Assembly (NCBI GenBank): GCA_011799875.1
Contig: CM022303.1
Location: 298,108,362-298,172,361 of the forward strand
Reading direction: 5' to 3'
Length of the DNA: 64,000 bases
Origin: Thinopyrum elongatum
Taxonomy: Eukaryota; Streptophyta; Magnoliopsida; Poales; Poaceae
The position numbers and the translations under genes were made by a program. This document shows positions 45,806-55,898 of the stretch, one piece after another. Each line of letters starts with the position of its first letter. Position 1 is the stretch's first letter. The notes beneath the pieces are model-generated. The model did not search any database. It was not told where the DNA came from and saw only the letters and a list, made by a program, of their open reading frames with translations.

Positions 45806-48363
45806 CACCAGAAACTAGTTGCAACTCCTGGACAGAGATCAAGGTGATTAATAAGTCGAGAGGGTCAATTAAGTATCCCAATGCGTGGTAGTAACTGTCT
45901 TGGATCACAAACACAGAACTCAGTTCCTGAGGACGGTTTTAATGAGACAACCCACCATGCACTCCTACATGGCCTCTCATCGCTACCTTTACCAAATCGT
46001 GTTCACACACTTAGCTCTCAATAGTAGGACATGTTCACACCATTCCAATCCATCCCAGATGAATCAGACCTGACACAACTCTAAGCATAGCAGGCATAAC
46101 AAGCAAGCATAAATGAGTAGGCACATCATGGCTCAAACAACTCCTACTCATGCTAGTGGGTTTCAACTATTTACTGTGGCAAAGACAGGTCATGCAGAGG
46201 AATGGGTTCAGCTACTGCAACATATGACAGTTGAATCATTGTTGTCCTAATGTAGTAAAAGAGAGCAAGAGCGAGAGAGTGGGATTGTATCGGAATGCTC
46301 AAAGGGGGTTTGCTTGCCTGACACTTCTAAAGATGGCATTGTGTCTTCATCAGTGTCATCAATCACATCGTCGAAACAACATCTACTGAGAGGGGGCAAA
46401 CACCGGCAAACAAGAGGGAACACAATCAATGCAATGCAGCAATATGATGCATGATCATGACATGACAATATGGTGTGATTTGGGATAATGCAACTAGCAA
46501 CAGTTTAAATGAAGTTGGTTTGAATCCAAGGTTCAAATTCAAACTCCATGTAAGGCATTTCAAATGCCATTTATTGAAATTGTCATGTACAGCAGCTTTA
46601 GGTTGTTCAAACATGCATGAAAATGCCATAAACATATTCTTTGGATTTTTCCTGATAATTTTTCATATATAAATTATTTCATTATGAGCTACGGTTTATT
46701 TACTATGATTTTTAGAAGTTTTAAACATTTTCTGGAATTTTCAGATTTATTTCTAAACAGGAAAATCCCAGCAAATGTATTTATGGTGTCAGCACTGCAT
46801 CACTACTGCGTCAGCAGGTCAACCGAGTTGACCAGGGTCAAACCTGACCAATGGGGTCCACTCGTCAGTGACCCAGGGTTAATCCCGGTCAAACTTGACG
46901 CTGACTGGGGTTTGACCCTGCGGTGGGGCCCGGTGTCAGTGTCTGTTAGAGGGCTAATTAGGGGGGAATTAGCCGCTAATGGCCGCGCCACGTCGGCAGT
47001 CGCCGGAGTTAGGCCGGCGCTGACCAAAACATGGCGGAAGTTCGCCGGACTTGCGCTACAGAGGGCGGTTGGGCGCGCGGAGAGGCTCGGCTTGGAGCTG
47101 GTGCTCTTGCGCATCCAGAGGTGCCATCGGTGCGAGCCGGGGTGGCCGGAAACAACAACGGCGGCGAGCGAGGTGGCGGCCGAAGTTCGGGTGCTCGGGG
47201 TTTAGGCGCTATGGTGTACGGGAGGAGGAGCTAGTGGGTGTGCTTGGCTCCTAGGGGCGTTCAGAGCATGATGACGCGCTCGGGCGCAAGCTCCAGCGGC
47301 TGCAGCGACCACGGCAACATGGCCGGTGTTGAGGAGCTCTCGGCTCCGGTTGTGTACATGGCTAGGGGGCGCTATATTGTGCGGGAAGGGAGGGGAGCGG
47401 CAGAGGAGCTCACGGAGATCACGATGAGAAGATCAGCAGGCTCGGGGAAGGCCGGAGCTGAGCTGGGCAGCGAGGCGGATCTTCGGCGGCCGAGGAGGGG
47501 GAAGGTGTCAGGGGCGGCGCTTCGGGGCCCTTCCAGTCACTTGGCTCGGTGAGGAGGTCGAGGACGAGGTGGTAGAGCTTGGGAATAGCTTGGGGCGGCA
47601 CGGGGAGCACGGTGGACGCGGTGACAGCAAGCGGCGGCGACAACAGCATTCGGCTATGGCCTCGGGAGGGTGTGGGAGAGACGAGAAGGGAGGAATAGAG
47701 CGGTCGGCGCGATCCAGACGTCTTCGGGGCAGTTGCTTGCGTCGTCTCGCTGGCAGGAGGAGGCAGGCAGGCGCCCTGGTGGAGTGGCGTGGCGTGCGTG
47801 CGCGCGCGTCGGCCACGCGCGTGGCCGACTAGCGCCAGGAGGACGACGGCGCCTGGTGGGCTGGGCCTCTGCTAGAGTAGTAGGCCAGGTAAGGGAAGCC
47901 CAGGTTAGTTTCTTTTCTGTTTTATTTTCCTTCTGTTTTTCTTTTATTTAATCTTTTGCCACTGTTTTTGAATTCAAACAATGCCAAAATATCCTCTGAG
48001 TTTTTTTATGTTGCTTCATGGACTTTTCCACAGGCACATAAATTATCACAGAGCATTTGAAAATATATCTCATATATATTTGAATATACTTTCAAATTCA
48101 AATAGAATATTGTTTTAAATTTAGAGCCCAATTAATTCCTTAAAAATGTTCCAAAATTTTGGTTTGGTATATAACTCTTGCCAAAATTCTTGAAACTATT
48201 TTTAGGGCATTTTGGATTCACTGAATGTAGTTTAAAGGGTTCTTGCCCTTCTTTTAAAATAATTTCCGAGGCTTTGAAAATTCCTCAATTAAATATCTTG
48301 GATTTAACATGATGCATGCTCACTGATGCAACTATTACACTCAGATATTCTAGGGCTGTGACA
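45806..48363 (-). mobile_element. Block X: unclassified long LTR or LTR fragment
   Basis: The right end reads TGTCACAGCCCTAGAATATC on the minus strand from 48363, a typical LTR start. About 2.5 kb follow. It is AT-rich at both sides, with a GC-rich centre (about 46980-47880) containing GGTCAAAC/GTTTGACC words. A possible left end is TGCAACTCCTGG at 45820, preceded by CTAGT, close to CTAGG right of 48363; this would make it a solo LTR, but the evidence is weak. Several plus-strand GC-rich frames (46684-47205, 47238-47552) look compositional and I do not call them genes. Confidence 0.55.
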
Positions 48364-48623
48364 CTAGGCTTGTGGTCTCCTCGGTCACTTCCTGGCCCAG
48401 CTCCGGTGCTTCGGGGGTCTTTTTTGGTCCATAAAAAATCACCATAAATTTTCAGCCCATTCCAAGAACTTTTATTTCTGCACAAAAAACTACACCACGG
48501 TAGTTCTACTAAAAACAACGTTAGTCTGGGTTAGTTCTAATCAAATCATACCAAAACCATATAAAATTGTTGTAAACATGGCTTGAATACTTCATAAATT
48601 ATAGATACGTTGGAGACTTATCA
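48364..48623 (-). repeat. Element C 3' LTR, 260 bp remnant
   Basis: Matches 54118-54378 with roughly 20 differences. It starts abruptly at CTAGGCTTGTGG and ends GAGACTTATCA; the canonical GACGTATCA is mutated. Confidence 0.85.
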
Positions 48624-51600
48624 GCATCCCCAAGCTTAATTCCTGCTCGTCCTCGAGTAGGTAAATGGTAAAAGAAATAATTTATGAAGTGTGAATGCTA
48701 GCAAGTGCACTAGTTTGATCAATGATAATTTCAATCACTTCTTCTAGCATCATTATATATCATAAACAGTAGCTCATCTCATAAATTTTCTCATAATCAA
48801 GTAGCAAGCTATTCACAAGTTAAAGCATAAACCATAAACTTTCTTGAAAACTAACAAACTATGCTCTCGGTCATCAAACAATTGCAATTCATCTTATTTT
48901 CAGGAAGGGTCTATGTAAGAGCTTTGATTTAGCAAATTCCACATACTCAACTATCATATAGTCTTCCATGATTGCTGACACTCAAAGCATATTTTTAGAA
49001 CAAATAGCATCCATAGAACACAGAGAAAGATAGGGGCTTAATGTTTCGCCTCCCAACTTATTTATCATATAGATAATTGTCAACAATAAAATTCATGATC
49101 AAATATATTTGAATGGCCATATATGCTTGGATCTTTCCCCGCCACATGATACTTGCCAACTAGAGAATAATTGGGGTTGAAATGAGAACTTATACTACTG
49201 CCCCTTGCATAAAAGTAAAAGATAGGCCCTTCGCAGAGGGAAGCAAGGATTTGTAGAGGTGCCAGAGCTCGAAGCTTTCAAAACAGAGATGAATAAAATT
49301 TTGAGAGGTATGCTTTCATTGTCAACATAACGACCGAGAGTTCCCAATATCTTCCATGCTAGACACATTATAGGTGGTTACCAAATAGAAAGGTAAAGTT
49401 TTACTCCCCATCCACCAACAAACACAAGCCATGGCTAGCCGAATCCTCGGGTGCCCTCCATACCAACAACGACCCGGGGGAGTTTTGTTTCATTATTATA
49501 TTTTGATTTTGATCATAGGACTGGGCATCCCAATTACCAGCCACTTTCTCGTGAGTGACAAGCGAATAAACACTCATCGTGAGAATAACCCACCTAGCAT
49601 GGAAGATACTGACCGCCCCCTATCGCTTCATGAGCGATTTGGGCATACAAAATAGATTATTATTTGAAGATTTAGAGTTTGGCACATGCAAATTTACTTG
49701 GAACGGCAGGTAAATACCGCATATAGGTAGGTATGGTGGACTCATATGGAATAACTTTGGGTTTAAGGAAGTGGATGCACAAGCAGTATTCCCGCTTAGT
49801 ACAGGTGAAGGCTAGCAAAAGATCCTAAGCAAGCACCACATGTTCGAGGATCCATAACAATATAACTTCTATACAAATATACCCAAACATAACTCATTAC
49901 GTTGTCTTCCTTGTCCAACTTCAACTAATTTGATCAAGTTTGAAAATAATTAATGGGGCTCACAATCATAGAAGATGTCCAAGATAGTATATTTATATGT
50001 GGAACCTCTCTTCCTTCGATATTCTTTCATGAATTGTTCAAGTGACCAATGTTGTGTTTGCTAACTTTCAAATAAATTTTACCACTTATACTTATTATAT
50101 GTGAAGTCATTACTCCCCATGGCATAAGCATATGAAACATATATAATTTCAGATTTATGATATTCAATTCATTCAACCATTTACTCACAGGATATAAGTG
50201 AAGCACGAGAGTAAATGACAAACTACTCCAAAAAGATATAAGTGAAGATCAATGAGTAGTCAAATAATTATGTAGCTATGTGAAGACTCTCTCTCATCTA
50301 AGAATTTCAGATCTAAGTATTTTCTCAAAACAGCAAGCAAAACAAAATAAAATGATATTCCAAGAATAGCACACATCATGTGAAGAAGCAAAAACTTGGG
50401 CTCAACCGAGGCTAACCGATAATTGTTGATGAAGAAATGTGGGATGCCTACCGGGGCATCCCCAAGCTTAGATGCCTGATACTTCTTGAAATATTAACTA
50501 GGGATGCCTTGGGCATCCCCAAGCTTGAGCTTTTGTGTCTCCTTAATTCCTCTCATATCACGGTTTCCCTAATTCTTAAAAACTTCATCCACACAAAACT
50601 CAACAAGAACTCGTGAGATAAGTTAGTATAAATCAAATGCAAAACCTTATCATTCTCTACTGTAGAAAATCACTAAAATTATAATTTGACATTGCATACT
50701 AAATGCCTCTGCATATTAAATACTCCTATCCTCAAATAGAATCATTAAACAAGCAAACATATGCAAACAATGCAAACATAACAGCAATCTGTCTAAACAG
50801 GACAGTCTGTAAAGAGTGCAATTATACTCATACTTACCTAACTCCAAAAATTCTGAAACAATACCACACTGTATAAAATTTGTTGTATCATATTGTGTAA
50901 AACATTCAAGATTTGATCATGTTCTGACTATTCACAAATATTCAAAACATAACAACAAACTTTCTGTTTTCAAACAATGACATATAGACTTGCAAAATAA
51001 GCATGGTAAAGGCTATACTTGACACTTTTATTGAAATAAAAGATGCAAAACATTACTCTAAATAACAGAAAGAAAATCCTAATAAAATAAAATGACGCTC
51101 CAAGCAAAATTCATATCATGTGATGAATAAAAATATGGGATATAGCTCCAAGTGAGGTTACCGATAATGTTGGAGACGAAAGAGGGGATGCCTTCCGGGG
51201 CATCCCCAAGCTTAGTTGCTTGGGTATTCCTTTAATATTACCTTGGGGTGCCTTGGGAATCCCCAAGCTTAGGTTCTTCCCACTCTTCATTCTTCTCATA
51301 TCGATATCTCACCCAAAACTTGAAAACTTCAATCACACAAAACTTAACGGAACTTCGTGAGATGGGTTAGTATAGTAAAACAAATAATTCACTTGGGTAC
51401 TGTCAAAGACAAGATTCATAATTGCTTCCAAATAATACCTGCTGTACTCTATAATTTCCACAATTTATATTAAGCAATATAAGCCATAGAAACTAGAAAA
51501 CAAGCAAACTATGCATCGAAAACAGAATCTGTCAAAAACAGAACAGTCTGTAAAGATCTGAATTATGCTCATACTTATGTTTCTTAAAAAATTCTAAAAA

Positions 51601-51917
51601 CTTAGGAAAACGTACAAAATTTGTATATAAATCTTGTGTAAAAAATTCAGAGTTTTTTCCACGTTCCAGTTAATTTGAAAAATTCTATTACTGGATGCAA
51701 AAGTTTCTGTTTTTGCACAGAATCAAATCAACTATCAACCACACTATCCCAAAGGCTTTACTTAGCACTTTATTCAAACAAAAGCTATAAAAAATTATTA
51801 GTACAGTAGCTTAATCATGTGAGCACACAAAAACATTAGGGGTAAATATTGGGTTGTCTCCCAACAAGCACTTTTCTTTAATGGCTTTTTAGCCAGGCAT
51901 GATGATTTCAACGATGC
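48624..51917 (-). other. Element C internal non-coding region with internal duplication
   Basis: Begins with the purine tract GCATCCCCAAGCTTAA (48624-48639). Two diverged copies of one block lie at about 50430-51020 and 51170-51770. Each contains GGGGCATCCCCAAGCTTAG, CACAAAACT.AAC, ACAG..TCTGTC.AAACAG and TTTCTGTTTT in the same order. The left part (about 49200-49650) matches element A 5690-6107. No intact gene is seen in this 3.3 kb. Confidence 0.7.
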
Positions 51918-52890
51918 TCACATAAAAGATAAGAATTGAAACATAATGGGAGCATCATAAAGCATATGACTAGCACATTTAAGTCTAACCCACTTCCTAT
52001 GCATAGGAATTTTGTGAGCAAACAATTTATGGGAACAAGAATCAACTAGCATAGGAAGGCAAAACAAGCATGGCTTCAAAACTTTCAACACATAGAGAGG
52101 AAACTTGATATTATTGAGATATGTAAAAGCATATGTTCCTCTCTCATAATAATTTTTCAGTAGCATCATGAAGGAATTCAACAATATAACTATCACATAA
52201 AGCATTCTTTTCATGATCCACAAGCATAGAAATTTTAGTACTCTCCACATAAGCAGATTTATTCTCATGAATAGTAGTGGGAGCAAACTCAACAAAATAA
52301 CTATCATGTGAGGCATAATCCAATTGAAAATTAAAATCATGATAACAAGTTTCATGGTTATCATTATTCTTTATAGCATACATGTCATCACAATAATCAT
52401 CATAGATAGCAACTTTTTTATCATAGTCAATTGAAACCTCTTCCAAAATTTTGGATTCATCACTAAATAAAGTCATGACCTCTCCAAATCCACTTTCATA
52501 ATTATTACAAAAAGATTTAACACCCTCCAAAATAGTGGGATCATTATTACATAAAGTTGACACTCTTCCAAACCCACTTTCATCAATATAATCATCATAA
52601 ATAGGAGGCATGCTATCATCATAGTAAATTTGCTCATCAAAACTCGGGGGACTAAAAATATCATCTTCATCAAACATAGCATCCCCAAGCTTATGGCTTT
52701 GCATATCATTAGCATCATGGATATTCAAAGAATTCATACTAACAACATTGCAATCATGCTCATCATTCAAATATTTTATGCCAAACATTTTATTGAATTC
52801 TTCTTCTATCAATTGAGCACAATTTTCCTTTCCATCATTTTCACGAAAGACATTATAAAGATGAATAATATGAGGCAACCTCAATTCCAT
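51918..52890 (-). pseudogene. Element C ORF: unknown acidic protein with ESGFG repeats
   Basis: The ATG at 52890 starts MELRLPHIIHLYNVFREND. The frame is open to about 52144, then shifts to a frame ending KWVRLKCASHMLYDAPIMF..LSFM at 51918. Two repeated units, ESGFGRVSTLCNNDPTILEG and ESGFGEVMTLFSDESKILEE, are embedded in an Asp/Tyr-rich region (YDDYIDESG, IYDDYCDDMYAI). The segment HDANDMQSHKLGD is encoded by an internal purine-tract copy. It is homologous to the ORF of element B. It lies near the 5' LTR where gag would be, but no gag, protease or zinc motif is seen. Confidence 0.65.
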
Positions 52891-52988
52891 TTTTTTGTAG
52901 TTTTCTTTTATAAATCAAACTAGTGATAAAACAAGAAACTAAAAGATTCAATTGCAAGATCTAAAGATATACCTTCAAGCACTCACCT

Positions 52989-53005
52989 CCCCGGCAATGG
53001 CGCCA
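52989..53005 (-). other. Element C primer binding site
   Basis: The minus strand reads TGGCGCCATTGCCGGGG, one base different from the site in A and D. Confidence 0.8.
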
Positions 53006-53015
53006 GAAAAGAGCT

Positions 53016-54378
53016 TGATGTCTACTACGCAACCTTCTTCTTGTAGACTCGTGTTGGGCCTCCAAGCGCAGAGTTTTGTAGGACGGTAGCAATTTTCCCT
53101 CAAGTGGATGACCTAAGGTTTATCAATTCGTGGGAGGCATAGGATGAAGATGGTCTCTCTCAATCAACCCTGCAACCAAATAACAAAGAGTCTCTTGTGT
53201 CCCCATCACACCCAATACAATGGCAACTTGTATAGGTGCACTAGTTCGGCGAAGAGATGGTGATACAAGTATAATATGGATAGTAGATATAGGTTTTTGT
53301 AATATGAAAATATAAAAATAGCAAGGTAGCAAGTAACAAAAGTGAGCAAAAACAGTATTGCAGTGCTTGAAAACAAGGCCTAGGGTTCAAACTTTCACTA
53401 GTGCAATTTCTCTCAACAATGATAACATAATTGGATCATATAACAATCCCTCAACATGAAACAAAGAATCACTCCAAAGTTTCTATCGGAGAACGTAGGA
53501 CGAAAATGTGCATCAACCCCTATGCATAGATTACCCCAATGTCACCTCGGGAATCCGCGTGTTGAGTACCAAAACATACATCAAGTAAATCAATAGAACA
53601 TCCCATTGTCACCACAGATATCCCATCGCAAGACATACATCAAGTGTTCTCAAATCCAATATTCAATCCAACATAATGAGACCTCAGAGAGCAAGACTCA
53701 ATTCATCACAAGAAGGCAGAGAGGGAAGAACACCATAAGATCCAAATATATTAACAAAGCTCATGGTACATCAAGATCGTGCCAAATTAAGAACACGAGA
53801 GAGAGAGAGAGAGATCAAACACATAGCTACTGATACATACCCTTAGCCCCGAGGGTGAACTACTCCCTCCTCATCATGGTGGCCGCCGGGATGATGAAGA
53901 TGGCCTCTGGTGATGATTTCCCCTTCCGGCAGGGTGCCGGAACGGGTCCCGATTGGTGTTTCGTGGCTACAGAGGCTTGCGGCGGCGGAACTTCTCATCT
54001 AGGGTTCTTTTCGGGGGTTTTGGTATTTATAGGAATTTTTGGCGTCGGTCTCATGTCAAGGCGGTGCCTGAGGGGCCCACAAGCCAGGGGGCGCGCCCTA
54101 GGGGGGTGGGCGTGCCCCCTAGGCTTGTGGCCTCCTCGGTCACTTCCTGGCCCAGCTCCGGTGCTTCGGAGGTCTCTTTTGGTTAATAAAATATCACCGT
54201 AAATTTTCAGCCCATTCCGAGAACTTTTATTTCTGCACAAAAAATGACACCACATTAGTTTTGCTGAAAACAGCGTTAGTCCGGGTTAGTTCTAATAAAA
54301 TCATACCAAAACCATATAAAATTGTTGTAAACATGGCATGAATACTTCATAAATTATAGATACGTTGGAGACGTATCA
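53016..54378 (-). repeat. Element C 5' LTR (1363 bp)
   Basis: On the plus strand it runs from TGATGTCTACTACGCAACC to TTGGAGACGTATCA. A minus-strand TATAAATACC box is at 54022-54031. A (GA)9 microsatellite lies at 53797-53814. Confidence 0.9.
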
Positions 54379-55087
54379 GTGACACACCCAGCTCTTTAGC
54401 TACACGGGAAGCATAAATCTCACCATAAAAGTGACCACTAACAACGTTGTGTTGCAATCTCCGTGCAACGATCGCTCCAAGGTTATAACATTTAATTCCT
54501 GTCATAGCAGTGTGTATGAGACTCAAATCCGGGGCACAAAGTGTACTGCAATCTTGCTTGCCCACGATGCATTTGCCATTAAGGAGTGCAAAGTAATGAA
54601 TTGATGGAAAATGAATACTTTTTATTCTATCTTGAGTCACTCCTCTATCCTCACCGTAACAGAGACTAGTTAAAAATGACTCATACTCAGATCTTGGTGG
54701 CTCCTCCAGCGAACCCCAATATGGAATTTTACATGCAACACAGAAGTCTTCTAGAGACATGGTGAAAGCATTATTATAAAGGCTAAATGAAACTCTAGAC
54801 TCACGTGGATAAAATTTGAATTTTTTAGTAAATGTCTTTGTGAGGTTGAGATGTTGGATGCACTTATCTTCGATAAAGGGAGCGAGATCGGTGTTGTGAA
54901 CATATTGCTCAAATTCTTCCTTGATAACTGCACCAACCATGAACTCGTTACACGGCCATGGGCATGATTTGGTGTCGGCGTCCCGCGTCGAGCTTGCACT
55001 TGGTTCAACATAAGATTGTCGAACCGAGCTTCCGCTAGATGATGCCTCCGAGGACCTCCTCCTCGAAGAACTCCTAAAGAATTGCAT
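54379..55087 (-). pseudogene. Element D second ORF: Athila-ORF1-like protein, cut by element C
   Basis: The ATG at 55087 starts MQFFRSSSRRRSSEASSSGS, a Ser/Arg-rich head, and the frame is open for 236 codons to the insertion of C after KELGVSL. The core FPSIHYFALLNGKCIVGKQ..LGAIVARRLQ fits the ATHILA ORF-1 family pattern (PF03078), a plant retrotransposon protein of unknown function. Element E has a homologue ending about 70 residues after the equivalent point. The gene follows a leader with TATA box and intron rather than pol. Confidence 0.75.
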
Positions 55088-55106
55088 TTTTATTTGCGAA
55101 CAATTT

Positions 55107-55328
55107 CTGAAAAAATTTGGGACACAAAATTTTTGTCAACAAAACTTCACAAGACTGATAGCAACTACTCATATGGATGCATAGAGGCTATATTAAGCAT
55201 TCAAACTACTTAGAACTCTAAGAATTCAACATGCAAGCCCATCTACAGCAGCACTAAGAGTAGCTAATTATTCAAAATATAAACCACTAAAGCAAAAAAC
55301 TAATTGGAGCAATGGAGGAGTCACATAC
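55107..55328 (-). other. Predicted 222-base leader intron of the element D second ORF
   Basis: Donor GCTACTTG|GTATGTGA ends exon 1 at 55329; acceptor TTTTTTCAG at 55107 lies 20 bases before the ATG. Element E has a matching donor and acceptor with a 220-base intron, so the structure is conserved. Confidence 0.6.
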
Positions 55329-55442
55329 CAAGTAGCAATCCCCCAAAATAGTTTCGGAAATGGAGCTTCGAGCAAACAGACCGAAATTCGTGGATTTGAG
55401 AGCAAGAACACAAGAGAGACACATAGAGAGAGAGAGAGAGAG

Positions 55443-55452
55443 CTATATATGG
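55443..55452 (-). promoter_or_regulatory. Putative internal promoter of the element D second ORF
   Basis: The minus strand reads CCATATATAG followed by a (CT)n tract, arranged like a plant TATA box with pyrimidine patch. It lies about 115 bases upstream of the predicted leader intron. Element E has lost four bases (TATA) at the same place. Confidence 0.5.
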
Positions 55453-55898
55453 TGATTTTTTTCTGGAGGTAGGAGATGACATGGACTAAAGGGATAAGTG
55501 AGAGGGGCCATGTGGGGCCCACCACCCACCAGGGCGCACGTGGGGTGGCTGGCGCGCCCTGGTGTCTTGTGGGCACCAGGGGCACCCCCCCCTCTGATGT
55601 TATTTGTACCAGAAATTCAGAAATATTCAGAAAAAATCGTATTAAAATTTCAGGGCATTCTGAGCACTTTTATTTTTGGGCACTTTTTTATTACACGGAA
55701 AATTCAGAAAATAGGATAAACATGGCATTTTATTTTATTTAACTAAGAAAAACAGAAAACAAAAGGTAGGGACAGAAGGTTGTGCCTACTAAATTCATCG
55801 ACCACATTTCTCTCGAAAACAATCCATTAATAAGGTTGATCAAGTCTTATTAACAATCACTTTCGATTAACATGAACTCGGAGAACTTTCGTAAAACA
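55453..55898. other. Element D spacer between gag-protease and second ORF
   Basis: Conserved with element E 62800-63239, including GGGGCCCACCACCCACCAGG and TTGTGGGCACCAGGGGCACC. No ORF is supported. It may be the upstream region of the internal promoter. Confidence 0.55.

Larger units (their letters stand above)
48364..54378 (-). mobile_element. Element C: non-autonomous Gypsy-type element, minus strand, left LTR truncated
   Basis: The 5' LTR (53016-54378), primer site (52989-53005), a broken ORF (51918-52890), internal non-coding DNA and the last 260 bases of the 3' LTR are present. The layout matches element B, including the ORF. It sits in the Athila-ORF1-like gene of element D at 54378/54379. 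The left target duplication cannot be confirmed because block X replaces the rest of the LTR. Confidence 0.85.

Noticed and set aside
46684..47552. Plus-strand GC-rich frames that could look like a host gene
   Set aside because: Arg/Gly/Ala-rich low-complexity products, overlapping open frames in several phases, no recognisable domain, no intron signals in frame, and location inside an LTR-like block.
45820..48363. Block X as a proven solo LTR
   Set aside because: CTAGT on the left and CTAGG on the right match at four of five bases only, and the flanks come from different elements, so the target duplication is not convincing.
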